Assembly: GCA_009773165.1 (NCBI GenBank)
Contig: WOUZ01000005.1
Span: 124,001-188,000 of the forward strand
Reading direction: 5' to 3'
Length of the DNA: 64,000 bases
Source: Bacteroidota bacterium
Lineage (GTDB): Bacteria > Bacteroidota > Bacteroidia > Bacteroidales > F082
Shown here one piece after another: positions 36,284-45,946 of this stretch (within the stretch, counting starts at the first letter, position 1; each line of letters starts with the position of its first letter). The notes under the pieces were generated by a model. The model worked only from the letters and a program-made list of their open reading frames with translations. It made no database searches and was not told the origin of the DNA. The position numbers and the translations under genes are program-made.

Positions 36284-39157
36284 TTATATGTAGGATGACA
36301 CTGGTGCACAAGTGCAAATAAGATTCCTGTCTCCAAAGGCATCATCAATGCGGGTGACAGGTGTGAAATACTTATCTGTTCGTAACCCAGGCAGTGGGAA
36401 TGCTGCTTTTTCGCGCGTGTAAGGATAATTCCAATCGGATGTAATTACCATTGCTGCAGTATGTGGTGCATTGTGAAAAACATTATTTGAACAATCAGCT
36501 ATGCCGTCTTCAATTTCCATAATCTCTTCTCTTATTGCAATCATTGCTTCCACAAAACGGTCCAGCTCAGCAAGAGGCTCACTTTCAGTTGGTTCTACCA
36601 TTAATGTGCCATGAACAGGGAATGCTACTGTTGGTGCATGAAACCCATAATCCATCAGTCGCTTGGCAATGTCAATAGCCGCAACATCAGCTGTTTTGCT
36701 GAATTGATTACAATCAAGAATCATTTCATGCGCAACAGTTCCTTTATTACCAGTATACAGAATTGGATAGTGGGATTTTAGCTTTTCTTTCAGGTAATTT
36801 GCATTCAGAATTGCAATTATAGTTGAGTAAGTAAGCCCTTCACCACCAAGCATTTTGATATATCCGTAGGAAATTGGCAGAATCATTGCGCTACCAAAAG
36901 GAGCAGCTGCAACGGCGCTAATAGCTTTGTTACCACCAGTTTTTACCTGACTGTGACCTGGGAGAAATTCCACCAAATGTGAGGCAACACCAATTGGGCC
37001 AACTCCAGGTCCTCCCCCTCCATGTGGGATAGCAAATGTTTTATGCAGATTCAAATGACAAACATCAGCTCCTACAAATCCTGGACTCGTGAGGCCAACT
37101 TGTGCATTCATGTTTGCCCCATCCATATATACCTGACCACCATTTGAATGAACAATCTCAATCAAATCGGTAATTCCTTTTTCATAAACGCCATGAGTAG
37201 ATGGGTAAGTAACCATGATAGCTGCAAGATTATCTCTGTTAGCTTCAGCTTTTTGACGAAGATCCTCAAGGTCAACATTTCCCATTTCGTCACATTTTAC
37301 TACGAGCACCTCCATTCCAGCCATCACAGCACTGGCAGGATTTGTTCCATGTGCTGAACTCGGAATCAGGCAAATATTCCGGTGGCCCTCGCCTTTACTC
37401 AGCAGATATTCACGTATCACCAACAAGCCGGCATATTCGCCACTTGCACCCGAGTTTGGTTGAAATGACATGGCTGCAAAACCTGTTATTTCGCACAAAT
37501 CTTTTTCAAGATTTTCGATAAGTTCCATGTATCCAGCAGCTTGTTCACGAGGAACAAAAGGATGAATAGAAGCGAATTCAGGCCAACTCAACGAAAACAT
37601 CTCAGCAGCTGCATTGAGTTTCATTGTGCATGAACCTAAAGGTATCATAGTTCTGTTCAACGCTAAATCTCTGTTTTCCAATTTCTTAAGATAGCGCAAC
37701 ATGTCTGTCTCAGAATGATATGAATTAAACACAGGATGTGTTAAATATGAAGAAGTACGCTTTAGTTCAGCAGGAAAAGTTTCCAACAATACACAATAAT
37801 CAGGTTCACACACATAATTAACATGCGGTAATCCTGTAGCTCCTGCTATAACAGAAACAATGTTATTAACATCAGCAAGTGTTGTTGTTTCTGCTAAACT
37901 TATTGAGAAATGCGTTTCATCAATATAGCGAAAGTTCATCCCATGAGCAACCGCGGCATCACATACGGCTTTTGATCTTCCTTCCAGTGCAAAACAGACT
38001 GTATCAAAGAAGGAAGAGTTAAGTTGTTTTACTCCAACTTTCGATGCCTCAATTGCTAAAACAGCTGTCAAAATATTGATATGACGGGCTATTTCTTTTA
38101 ACCCGGCTGGCCCATGATAAGTAGCATAAAATCCTGCCATTGAAGCAAGTAGTGCCTGAGCTGTGCAAATATTTGATGTTGCTTTCTCACGTTTTATATG
38201 TTGCTCCCTGGTTTGTAGTGCCATGCGAAGAGCTACATTACCCTGAGCATCTTTAGAAATACCAATGATACGTCCCGGAATGCTACGCTTATATTTATCT
38301 GTTGTTGCGAAAAATGCAGCATGAGGGCCTCCAAATCCCATTGGAACCCCAAACCGTTGAGTTGTACCAACAACAGCATCAGCACCCCACTCGCCAGGAG
38401 GCGTTATAAGTGTTAAGCTTAATAAATCGGCTGCAACTACAATTTGGATTTCTTTTTCTTTTAGAGCAGTGACTAAATCAGCATTTGATGTGATGTTACC
38501 AAATTGGTCAGGGTATTGAAGGAGTACTCCAAAGCAACTTCCATCCAAAGGAATTTCGTCAACAGTCCCAGCAATAATTTCGATATTCAAAGGCACAGCC
38601 CTGGTCTTAACCACTTCAGTTGTATGAGGAAAAACTCCGTTCACCACGAAAAACTTTGAAACACCTGCTTTCGTTTGCTGCCTGCTTCTACCGTTAAAGA
38701 ACATGATCATAGCCTCAGCAGCAGCGGTAGCTTCATCTAACAATGAAGCATTTGCAATTGGCAAAGCAGTTAAATCACTAACCATTGTTTGAAAATTCAG
38801 CAAAGCCTCAAGCCGTCCCTGTGAAATTTCAGCCTGATATGGTGTATAGGCAGTATACCAACCTGCATTTTCGAGCACATTTCTGGTTATTACTCCCGGC
38901 GTAATGGTATCATAATACCCCATACCGATAAAAGTCTTGAACATTTTGTTCTTATTTCCAAGTGTCTTAAGGTGATTCAGGTATTCATACTCATTTAATC
39001 CTGACCCGATATTTAACGGCTTCTTGAGCCGAATGCTATCTGGGAGTATCTCATAAAGCATTTCATCAATGGTATTGACGCCGATAACTTGAAGCATTTG
39101 CTTCACTTCGGTTTCTGAAGGACCAATGTGTCTTTTAACAAAATTATTGGTAATCAT
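36284..39157 (-). CDS. gcvP: Glycine dehydrogenase (decarboxylating), P-protein
   Basis: The PLP-dependent P-protein of the glycine cleavage system, 957 residues, a fused single-chain form. It decarboxylates glycine and transfers the aminomethyl group to the H-protein lipoyl arm. PLP binds Lys706 in NLHKTFAIPHGGGGPG. The N-terminal half contains RHIGPSETEVKQML and ANASLLDEATAAAEAM; the C-terminal half contains MIPLGSCTMKLNAAAEM and PSSAHGTNPASA. No other gcv gene is in the window. A -7 element TACCTTTG (minus strand, 39230-39237) and a perfect inverted repeat lie upstream, so its expression is probably regulated. Confidence 0.97.
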   Translation of the reverse strand: MITNNFVKRHIGPSETEVKQMLQVIGVNTIDEMLYEILPDSIRLKKPLNIGSGLNEYEYLNHLKTLGNKNKMFKTFIGMGYYDTITPGVITRNVLENAGWYTAYTPYQAEISQGRLEALLNFQTMVSDLTALPIANASLLDEATAAAEAMIMFFNGRSRQQTKAGVSKFFVVNGVFPHTTEVVKTRAVPLNIEIIAGTVDEIPLDGSCFGVLLQYPDQFGNITSNADLVTALKEKEIQIVVAADLLSLTLITPPGEWGADAVVGTTQRFGVPMGFGGPHAAFFATTDKYKRSIPGRIIGISKDAQGNVALRMALQTREQHIKREKATSNICTAQALLASMAGFYATYHGPAGLKEIARHINILTAVLAIEASKVGVKQLNSSFFDTVCFALEGRSKAVCDAAVAHGMNFRYIDETHFSISLAETTTLADVNNIVSVIAGATGLPHVNYVCEPDYCVLLETFPAELKRTSSYLTHPVFNSYHSETDMLRYLKKLENRDLALNRTMIPLGSCTMKLNAAAEMFSLSWPEFASIHPFVPREQAAGYMELIENLEKDLCEITGFAAMSFQPNSGASGEYAGLLVIREYLLSKGEGHRNICLIPSSAHGTNPASAVMAGMEVLVVKCDEMGNVDLEDLRQKAEANRDNLAAIMVTYPSTHGVYEKGITDLIEIVHSNGGQVYMDGANMNAQVGLTSPGFVGADVCHLNLHKTFAIPHGGGGPGVGPIGVASHLVEFLPGHSQVKTGGNKAISAVAAAPFGSAMILPISYGYIKMLGGEGLTYSTIIAILNANYLKEKLKSHYPILYTGNKGTVAHEMILDCNQFSKTADVAAIDIAKRLMDYGFHAPTVAFPVHGTLMVEPTESEPLAELDRFVEAMIAIREEIMEIEDGIADCSNNVFHNAPHTAAMVITSDWNYPYTREKAAFPLPGLRTDKYFTPVTRIDDAFGDRNLICTCAPVSSYI

Positions 39158-39229
39158 AATGTTATATAGAATAATAAGTAATTTATGTATCAGATAAATA
39201 CCTTAGGGGTATGTCAGTTAAAAACGCTG

Positions 39230-39237
39230 CAAAGGTA
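39230..39237 (-). promoter_or_regulatory. -7 element upstream of gcvP
   Basis: TACCTTTG on the minus strand matches TAnnTTTG and lies about 73 bases before the gcvP ATG. The expected -33 position (about 39257-39260) falls inside the inverted repeat at 39251-39284. No good TTTG partner is seen there, which may mean that activation by a bound protein is needed. Confidence 0.45.
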
Positions 39238-39250
39238 GAAATTGTTCAGA

Positions 39251-39284
39251 AATTAACACTACTTTTTCTTGTGTAGTGTTAATT
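39251..39284. repeat. Perfect 12-bp inverted repeat upstream of gcvP
   Basis: AATTAACACTAC (39251-39262) and GTAGTGTTAATT (39273-39284) are exact reverse complements separated by 10 bases, so the arm centres are 22 bases apart. The repeat covers the -33 region of the gcvP promoter. It is about 75 bases after the topoisomerase stop, but neither strand has a following T run, which argues against a simple terminator. A regulator-binding site is more likely. Confidence 0.6.
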
Positions 39285-39358
39285 AAATAACAGTGTTTTT
39301 CGTAATTTAAATCGATTGCAAATAAAAATTTTGAAGCAGGCAAAATTATACGGTTATG

Positions 39359-42076
39359 TTAAAAAGGCAACTCCATTTGTAAAGGACCCTCAGGTCTTTG
39401 CCGGCCTTTAATTTCTTCATCTGATGGTACAATAGTAACTTTCAAACTTTTTTCAGACTCAATTATAATTTTTTCATCACTTTCAACTGATTCAGAATCA
39501 ATAATATCACTATTTTCTTCAGATGTTGTTTCAGGCTCATCATCCACTACTTCCGGTTCATCAGGTTCTAAAACCTCAATAGCTTCTACCATTTGAGTTG
39601 AAATGCGTTTTCCTTTGGCTTTATAACTTTTTATGCCGATAAAATCTACCAGTTTTATCTCCTCATCTTCAGGTTTTTTACCCTTATCAGTTTCGGCATA
39701 TCGTACAAGAATTTTTGGTAATTCATCAAAGAGAACCATTATAAAAGAAGAAGAAGGATGTTCGCCAATGAGGCTAATTCTTTTATTTACAGGTGTTTCT
39801 TCTTCAATTTGTAGTCTTTTGATATAATGATAACCTGTTTCACCTTCAATATAAACCACTGAGAGCGTCTCATCGGGTTCATACTTTCTAAGCTGAGCCA
39901 TATCGTTCTCAAAATGTGTTGAGAGATCGTAGCCACTCAGTTTAATATCGCCATTGCTCATGACTGATAACAACTTGTCATCGCTCATGAAATCACCAAG
40001 ATAGAGTCCTCTGCTATCAGTATTCAGACGTTTGACCGTTTCATCGTACCAAATTGAACGGGCACCAAGAGTTGAAACACCATCTTCTCTTTTAGTAATT
40101 AATTTGATTGGATTTTTGGTGAGTGTGTTTCCTTTAGAAGCCCGGCCCTTGATTGTCATTGCAGCGAAATCGAACTCAAAACTGGTTTTCTTCAATTTTG
40201 GACGTGGTCTTAAAAGTACTTTCACTGTTTCGGCCTCACCATTTGGGTTGGCAGTGAAGTAAATAACTTTTGAATTGGGATTTCCGGCGGTAAGGTCATA
40301 TTCCTTGTCCCGCGTAACTCCCATCACTGCAAATCGTTTGACAAACCACGGACCTTTTTTGCCATCACGATAAACCATATTATATATAGTGCGGTCATCA
40401 TTTTTCCTGAATACATCAATATGTAAAATATTTTCACCAACAAATGATTTCCCGCTAACTTTTGTCACCAGAAATGTCCCATTCTCTCTGAAAACAATGA
40501 TATCATCAATATCAGAACATTCACATACAAATTCATCTTTTTTAAGTGAAGTACCTGCAAATCCTTCAATGCGATTGACGTAAAGTTTTTCATTATTAGC
40601 AGCCACAGCAGCAGCTTGAATGACATCAAAATTCCGTAACTCCGTTTTGCGTTCTCTCCCTGCTGCATATTTTTTCTTGATCTGCAGAAAAAACTGTATC
40701 GAATAATCAGTCAGGTTATTCAGATGATTATTCACCTCATCTATTTCATTTTCAACGCCTTTTATATGTTCATCTGATTTAAAGGAATTGAATTTAGAGA
40801 TTCGCTTGATCTTAATCTCGGTAAGTCGCAGTATGTCTTCCTGAGTAATATCTGACCGAAGCAATGGCCTGAAAGGTTCTAATCCATCTGCGATAGCAAC
40901 TAAAACCTGTTCCCAGGATTCGCATTGTTCAATGTCATGATAGATTCTGTTTTCGATGAATATCTTTTCCAAAGAAGACATATGCCAATCGGCTTCCAAC
41001 TCTTCCAAACGGATAAGTAATTCATTACGAAGCAGTTCCTTAGTCCGGTCTGTATTGTGTCTTAGAATCTGACTTACTCCCCAAAAAGCAGGTTTTCCAT
41101 TTGCTATCACACATGAATTTGGCGAAACGGATACTTCACACTGTGTAAAAGCATAGAGCGCATCAATGGTTTGATCAGGAGACGTACCCGGGTTCAGATG
41201 AATTACAATTTCTACATTCTGCGCTGTGTTGTCATCAATCTTTCTGATTTTGATTTTTCCTTTATCGTTGGCGCTAATAACAGAATCAATCAATCCTCCA
41301 GTAGTTGTAGTAAAAGGTATTTCATTGATAACCAGTGTTTTCTTATCGAACTGAGAGATTTTAGCCCTGATCCTGATTTTACCACCTCGTAATCCATCAT
41401 TATATTTTGAAACATCAGCCAGTCCTCCGGTTAAAAAATCTGGAAACAATTCGAAGGAATCACCTTTTAGATGGGCTATTGATGCATCAATTAGTTCGAC
41501 AAAGTTATGAGGAAGAATTTTTGATGCCAGTCCGACCGCTATCCCTTCAACGCCTTGCGCCAGTAGAAGAGGAAATTTTACTGGAAGTGTTACTGGTTCT
41601 TTATTTCTCCCGTCATAAGATAACTTCCATGTAGTGGTCTTAGGGTTAAAAATTACATCCTGAGCAAATTTTGATAAGCGGGCTTCGATATATCGGGAAG
41701 CAGCTGCGCTGTCGCCAGTTAAAATATTACCCCAGTTACCTTGCATATCAATGCTAAGTTCTTTTTGCCCTAGCTGTACAAGTGCATCACCAATAGAAGC
41801 ATCGCCATGAGGGTGATACTGCATCGTATGCCCAATGATGTTTGCAACCTTATTATACCTGCCATCATCGAGTTGTTTCATTGCATGAAGCAGCCTGCGT
41901 TGAACCGGTTTTAAGCCATCATTGATATCTGGAACTGCCCTTTCAAGAATCACATAAGAGGCATAATCCAAAAACCAATTTTCGTACATGCCATTAAGAT
42001 GCAAGGTGCGATATTGTTCTTTATTGCCTGTTTGCGAGGAACTTACCAAATCATTATTTTCGTTGTCCTGTGACAT
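39359..42076 (-). CDS. parC: DNA topoisomerase IV subunit A (ParC/GyrA family)
   Basis: A type IIA topoisomerase breakage-reunion subunit of 905 residues. YASYVILERAVPDINDGLKPVQRR opens the winged-helix domain; the active-site Tyr129 sits in AAASRYIEARL; YHPHGDASIGDA is the conserved quinolone-region segment. The beta-propeller-like C-terminal domain (about 510-810) lacks an obvious GyrA box, which favours topoisomerase IV. The last 65 residues are strongly acidic (for example DEPEVVDDEPETTSEENSD). It follows the BatA-like gene by 23 bases and is probably cotranscribed with it. Confidence 0.92.
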   Translation of the reverse strand: MSQDNENNDLVSSSQTGNKEQYRTLHLNGMYENWFLDYASYVILERAVPDINDGLKPVQRRLLHAMKQLDDGRYNKVANIIGHTMQYHPHGDASIGDALVQLGQKELSIDMQGNWGNILTGDSAAASRYIEARLSKFAQDVIFNPKTTTWKLSYDGRNKEPVTLPVKFPLLLAQGVEGIAVGLASKILPHNFVELIDASIAHLKGDSFELFPDFLTGGLADVSKYNDGLRGGKIRIRAKISQFDKKTLVINEIPFTTTTGGLIDSVISANDKGKIKIRKIDDNTAQNVEIVIHLNPGTSPDQTIDALYAFTQCEVSVSPNSCVIANGKPAFWGVSQILRHNTDRTKELLRNELLIRLEELEADWHMSSLEKIFIENRIYHDIEQCESWEQVLVAIADGLEPFRPLLRSDITQEDILRLTEIKIKRISKFNSFKSDEHIKGVENEIDEVNNHLNNLTDYSIQFFLQIKKKYAAGRERKTELRNFDVIQAAAVAANNEKLYVNRIEGFAGTSLKKDEFVCECSDIDDIIVFRENGTFLVTKVSGKSFVGENILHIDVFRKNDDRTIYNMVYRDGKKGPWFVKRFAVMGVTRDKEYDLTAGNPNSKVIYFTANPNGEAETVKVLLRPRPKLKKTSFEFDFAAMTIKGRASKGNTLTKNPIKLITKREDGVSTLGARSIWYDETVKRLNTDSRGLYLGDFMSDDKLLSVMSNGDIKLSGYDLSTHFENDMAQLRKYEPDETLSVVYIEGETGYHYIKRLQIEEETPVNKRISLIGEHPSSSFIMVLFDELPKILVRYAETDKGKKPEDEEIKLVDFIGIKSYKAKGKRISTQMVEAIEVLEPDEPEVVDDEPETTSEENSDIIDSESVESDEKIIIESEKSLKVTIVPSDEEIKGRQRPEGPLQMELPF

Positions 42077-42099
42077 GTAGCTTCTGTTTCAAACGGTTA

Positions 42100-44139
42100 T
42101 TATTTCCAAAAACGTAAAATTAATCCTTCAATAAGTAAAAACAATAAGACAAAAATGATCAGATACTTATACCAATGATTTCCTGATACGAGTAAATTTA
42201 TTTGTGATTGTGTTGTTCCTCCGGTATCTGTAACAACCTCATACTGTTTAAAGAATCGGCTTGCTCCAACCGCCTTAAGTTCATCTGATGACATATATTT
42301 GAGTCGCGACTCGTTACGATCAGCATTCAATGAAAAAATACTTATAAGTTGATCTGATGCGTACACGTTGTAATGTGATGATGATTTAAGTAATTGATTT
42401 ATAACTATTTGACTAGTTCCTGATTCAATAGCTATTCCTGGAATCACTTCCAATTCATTTGCATCGTCACGGACGCGTAAGACCGGATCTTCATTATCAG
42501 GAATGGATTTTAGAGGTATTTTAAGCTCATTTCCAGCAACATAATAGAGAGGTTGCGTTCCTGAACTCATTAATAGTATGCGATAAATGATTGGGGCAAA
42601 GAGGCTATTTCGGGAGAAGGATGAATAAGCAACATCAAAAGGTGTTGTGAAACCATAAACTTTACCACCCTTGCTTTTACCAGATACTACTAGAAATGAA
42701 TCCCCGTTAAGGAGATTCAAGAGTGAAAAAGCGGTCGACTTTTCTTCAATTTTGATTGGAAAACGTTTATAAACCTTAGGCAAATCAGCGTTTTCAGGAA
42801 TTTTTACAAAGACATTTTTGAACAAAGGATGCTTCTCTTCAATAGTAAATATCCGTGTTTGCACTGTGTCCTGTGCTAAGTACCCGAAACCAAACATTTT
42901 CGAAAAAGTTGAATAATCCACCAACCCTTTTGTTGCAGGTAAAAGAATCAAATTTCCTCCTGCTTCAACAAATTGCTCAAGCGACTGTTGCAAGCCTGTT
43001 GGAATGCTCTCTAACTGATTCAGAAAAATCAACTGATAAATTGAGAGTGATTGAAAATCGAGCTTCAAACGTTGTATGGCAGTCAACTGAACCGATTCGT
43101 TACCTTCAAAGAGCAGTGAAATCCATTGGTCTGGCGTATTTTCATATATCTCCAACACCTGCATTTCGGGCTGAATGATGAGTGAAAAAAACATTTCATC
43201 ATCAAAAACAATCGGGTAATCCTGAATAGATATGACCCCTTTATGGAAGCCAGCACCAGGGCTCAGAAATTGCATACTGGTATTTGCTACACTTTCAGCC
43301 TCAATGTCAAGATTTGTTACTGCGGTCTGAACTCCATCGAGCTCCATTCTGACAGGAATGCCTCTGATATCATCAGCACCTTCATTTGTAATGCGAAGAT
43401 GCATTATGGCTTCCATACCTTCCTGTAAAACAGGACTATCGAGCCATATTGAATCAATAAATACATTATTTTTTTCAGTTGCTGAGACCGGAAGCATAAA
43501 CAATCTCAGGGAGCTGTCGGAAGGAAGCCGATCCCAATCTGTTGCTTTTTGCTGAAAATCAGAATAAGCAAAAAGAAAACGATCTGTTGAAAGGTCCTCG
43601 GCATGCATGGCCTTGTTTCTGATTACCACATCACCAAAATCAACAGATGCCGGACTATGCTTTACCTGACTTAATTCATTAAGAAACTCCATCCTGCTTA
43701 AGGTGCGGCTGTGTCGGGGTTGAAAATCATTGGTGATCAATTGAAAGCGTGTGCCAAGTTCAAATTTCCCAGCCATGTGAACGGCTTGTTCTTTTACCTC
43801 TTCCAGCAAAGTCATTTCCCGGCCACGCAACTGCATACTTATGGAGTTATCGATATAAACTCCAACCAGTTGATTCTGTTTCACTTTTAGTGCTTCGTTG
43901 ACTGGAAAATAGGGTTGAGCAAATGCCAATACTAAAAAAAGGATCGCCAGCATTCTGGTTATCAGCACAATGAAATGCTTAAGCTTATTGGTTTTATTTG
44001 TTTCTTCCTGAAGGTTTTTGAGAAGCTCAATATTGCTAAATAAAATCACCTTATGCCTCCTGAAATTAAACAGGTGGATAATGATGGGTATCAGAAAAGC
44101 AAATAATCCCCACAACATGTATGGATTCTGAAAACTCAT
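42100..44139 (-). CDS. BatA-domain membrane protein with vWA-like region
   Basis: A 679-residue protein with two N-terminal transmembrane helices around a cytoplasmic loop (FLIPIIIHLFNFRRHKVILFSN, ITRMLAILFLVLAFAQPYF), the BatA/aerotolerance-regulator N-terminal domain of Bacteroidota, and a C-terminal anchor helix (YKYLIIFVLLFLLIEGLILRFW). GVYIDNSISMQLRG has the DxSxS pattern of a metal-dependent adhesion site in vWA domains. The middle part is a periplasmic beta-sandwich region and a glutamine-amidotransferase-like segment (QFVEAGGNLILLPAT). The biochemical role of the family is not settled. It lies immediately upstream of parC. Confidence 0.85.
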   Translation of the reverse strand: MSFQNPYMLWGLFAFLIPIIIHLFNFRRHKVILFSNIELLKNLQEETNKTNKLKHFIVLITRMLAILFLVLAFAQPYFPVNEALKVKQNQLVGVYIDNSISMQLRGREMTLLEEVKEQAVHMAGKFELGTRFQLITNDFQPRHSRTLSRMEFLNELSQVKHSPASVDFGDVVIRNKAMHAEDLSTDRFLFAYSDFQQKATDWDRLPSDSSLRLFMLPVSATEKNNVFIDSIWLDSPVLQEGMEAIMHLRITNEGADDIRGIPVRMELDGVQTAVTNLDIEAESVANTSMQFLSPGAGFHKGVISIQDYPIVFDDEMFFSLIIQPEMQVLEIYENTPDQWISLLFEGNESVQLTAIQRLKLDFQSLSIYQLIFLNQLESIPTGLQQSLEQFVEAGGNLILLPATKGLVDYSTFSKMFGFGYLAQDTVQTRIFTIEEKHPLFKNVFVKIPENADLPKVYKRFPIKIEEKSTAFSLLNLLNGDSFLVVSGKSKGGKVYGFTTPFDVAYSSFSRNSLFAPIIYRILLMSSGTQPLYYVAGNELKIPLKSIPDNEDPVLRVRDDANELEVIPGIAIESGTSQIVINQLLKSSSHYNVYASDQLISIFSLNADRNESRLKYMSSDELKAVGASRFFKQYEVVTDTGGTTQSQINLLVSGNHWYKYLIIFVLLFLLIEGLILRFWK

Positions 44140-44212
44140 GTTCTATTATTATGACCCGCAAAAGTAATGATTTAGGCTCAGATGCTGAAGCCAGTCTTGA
44201 GCAGTTTTCAAC

Positions 44213-44243
44213 AAAAAAGCCACCCCGTTAAGAGTGGCTTCTT
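44213..44243 (-). terminator. Intrinsic terminator of gdhA
   Basis: AAGCCAC (44217-44223) and GTGGCTT (44234-44240) form a 7-bp stem with a 10-base loop. On the minus strand the stem is followed by a T run (A run on the plus strand at 44213-44218), just after the gdhA stop. It isolates gdhA from the BatA-like gene. Confidence 0.8.
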
Positions 44244-44263
44244 TGATTCTGATCATTGCAGTG

Positions 44264-45601
44264 TTAAATTACACCCTGATCTATCATTGCATTGGCAACT
44301 TTTAGGAAACCAGCAATATTTGCTCCTTTTACATAATCTACATAACCATCTTCACGTTTTCCATGTTTCACACAGGCACCGTGAATGTTACGCATGATTT
44401 GGTGAAGTTTTTCATCCACTTCTTCGCGACTCCAGTTGTACTTGAGTGAGTTTTGTGACATTTCAAGACCAGAAGTGGCAACACCACCTGCATTTACTGC
44501 TTTTCCGGGTCCGAACAATACTTTATTGTGAAGGAATACTTCAACGGCTTCAGGTGTTGAAGGCATATTAGCACCTTCAGCCACACAGAAACATCCGTTT
44601 GCAACCAATAATTCTGCGTCAGCTTTTCCGAGTTCATTTTGTGTAGCACATGGTAAAGCTACTTCGCATTTCACTTCCCATGGACGTTTTCCAGCAACGA
44701 ACTGTGCACCAGGGAATTCAAGTGAATAAGGTTTCACTATATCCTGATTGGAAGCACGAAGTTCCAGCATATAGTTGATCTTCTCACCTGAGATACCATC
44801 CGGATCATAGATATATCCATCAGGACCTGAGATGGTTACAACCTTACCACCTAACTCGTTGACTTTACTAACAGCACCCCATGCCACGTTACCAAAACCA
44901 GAAATAGCAACTGTTTTACCAGCAAATGACTGACCTTTTGTAGCCAACATTTCTTGAGCAAAATAAACGGCACCAAACCCGGTTGCTTCCGGACGAATTA
45001 ATGAACCACCCCAGTTAAGTCCTTTTCCGGTAAGAACGCCAACATGTTCAAGGGTCAGTTTTTTGTACATACCAAACATGTATCCGATTTCTTTGCCACC
45101 CACGCCGATATCACCGGCAGGAACGTCTGTTTCTGGTCCGATCATACGCCATAGCTCCAGCATAAACGACTGGCAGAAACGCATGATTTCAGCATCTGAT
45201 TTACCTTTTGGGTCAAAATCAGAACCACCTTTTCCACCGCCCATAGGCAATGTGGTAAGGCTGTTTTTGAAAATCTGCTCGAATCCAAGGAATTTGAGGA
45301 TACTCAAATTCACACTTGGGTGAAAACGTAATCCGCCTTTGTATGGGCCGATAGCGTTGTTAAACTGCACCCTGTATCCTAGGTTTACGTGTACCTTTCC
45401 GTTATCATCAACCCATGGCACCTTAAAGGTAAGTGCCCTGTCAGGCTCAACAATACGTTCTATAATTCCTTTAGCTTCAAACTGTGGGTTCTGGTTTACA
45501 ACTTCTTCAATTGACTCCAGCACTTCGCGTACAGCCTGTAAGTACTCCAATTCTCCTGGATGTTTTTTCTCCAGGTCGTTCATAATTTTTTCAAGATTCA
45601 T
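44264..45601 (-). CDS. gdhA: NADP-specific glutamate dehydrogenase
   Basis: Hexameric-type assimilatory glutamate dehydrogenase of 445 residues that aminates 2-oxoglutarate. NAIGPYKGGLRFHPSVNLS and TTLPMGGGKGGSDFDPKGK contain the substrate and catalytic lysines; VPAGDIGVGGKEIGYMFG and the Rossmann segment VAISGFGNVAWGA follow; VNAGGVATSGLEMSQN is the C-terminal substrate motif. The length and motifs match the NADP-dependent GdhA of enteric type. It has its own promoter and terminator and is divergent from the trp operon. Confidence 0.96.
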   Translation of the reverse strand: MNLEKIMNDLEKKHPGELEYLQAVREVLESIEEVVNQNPQFEAKGIIERIVEPDRALTFKVPWVDDNGKVHVNLGYRVQFNNAIGPYKGGLRFHPSVNLSILKFLGFEQIFKNSLTTLPMGGGKGGSDFDPKGKSDAEIMRFCQSFMLELWRMIGPETDVPAGDIGVGGKEIGYMFGMYKKLTLEHVGVLTGKGLNWGGSLIRPEATGFGAVYFAQEMLATKGQSFAGKTVAISGFGNVAWGAVSKVNELGGKVVTISGPDGYIYDPDGISGEKINYMLELRASNQDIVKPYSLEFPGAQFVAGKRPWEVKCEVALPCATQNELGKADAELLVANGCFCVAEGANMPSTPEAVEVFLHNKVLFGPGKAVNAGGVATSGLEMSQNSLKYNWSREEVDEKLHQIMRNIHGACVKHGKREDGYVDYVKGANIAGFLKVANAMIDQGVI

Positions 45602-45669
45602 GGTCTTGGATTTAAAGTTTATTGCGTCAATGTCTGTGAACTTTTAACATTGTTAATTTCTTAACAGCG

Positions 45670-45702
45670 CAAAATTAGTACTTTTAAACCAAACTAAACA
45701 AA
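45670..45702 (-). promoter_or_regulatory. Promoter of gdhA
   Basis: On the minus strand TTTG (45699-45702) and TAATTTTG (45670-45677) are 21 bases apart, matching the Bacteroidota consensus at both elements. It predicts a leader of roughly 60 bases before the gdhA ATG. Confidence 0.58.
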
Positions 45703-45781
45703 TAAAAATCAGGTTTTTTTGAGCAAAGGCTTAAAGTGTATTGAGTCTAAATAAGAAAAATGCAATCGTTTGCTGATTAAA

Positions 45782-45801
45782 AGCGGACAGTAGCGGACAG
45801 T
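45782..45801 (+). repeat. Tandem 10-bp repeat AGCGGACAGT x2
   Basis: Two exact adjacent copies of AGCGGACAGT occupy 45782-45791 and 45792-45801; TGTCTG directly afterwards adds an inverted GACA/TGTC pair. The repeat is GC-richer than its surroundings and sits about 90 bases upstream of the trp -33 region and 80 bases upstream of the gdhA -33. A regulator-binding site for either gene is possible. Confidence 0.5.
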
Positions 45802-45888
45802 TGTCTGAAAATCACATGAAAAGCACTAAAATTAAAATTGCGGTACAAAGTAACAAACTGTCTACGAAAAAAAATATTCTTCAAACGC

Positions 45889-45917
45889 ATTGTTATTTCA
45901 AAATAAACTTATTTTTG
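45889..45917 (+). promoter_or_regulatory. Promoter of the trp operon
   Basis: ATTG (45889-45892) and TATTTTTG (45910-45917) are separated by 17 bases. The -7 element is a consensus match; the spacer is a little short. It ends 29 bases before the trp leader-peptide ATG, the position expected for an attenuated transcript. Confidence 0.55.
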
Positions 45918-45946
45918 CAGCCGATCCTGTATATAAAAAGGGCATA

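Larger units (their letters stand above)
45602..45946. other. Divergent regulatory region between gdhA and the trp operon
   Basis: This 345-base stretch holds the gdhA promoter, a tandem 10-bp repeat and the trp promoter (each listed separately). No additional gene was seen on either strand. The middle part (45703-45780) is AT-rich and featureless. Confidence 0.6.

Noticed and set aside
39251-39284. The perfect inverted repeat as terminator of the topoisomerase gene
   Set aside because: A T run does not follow the stem on either strand, and it occupies the -33 region of the gcvP promoter.
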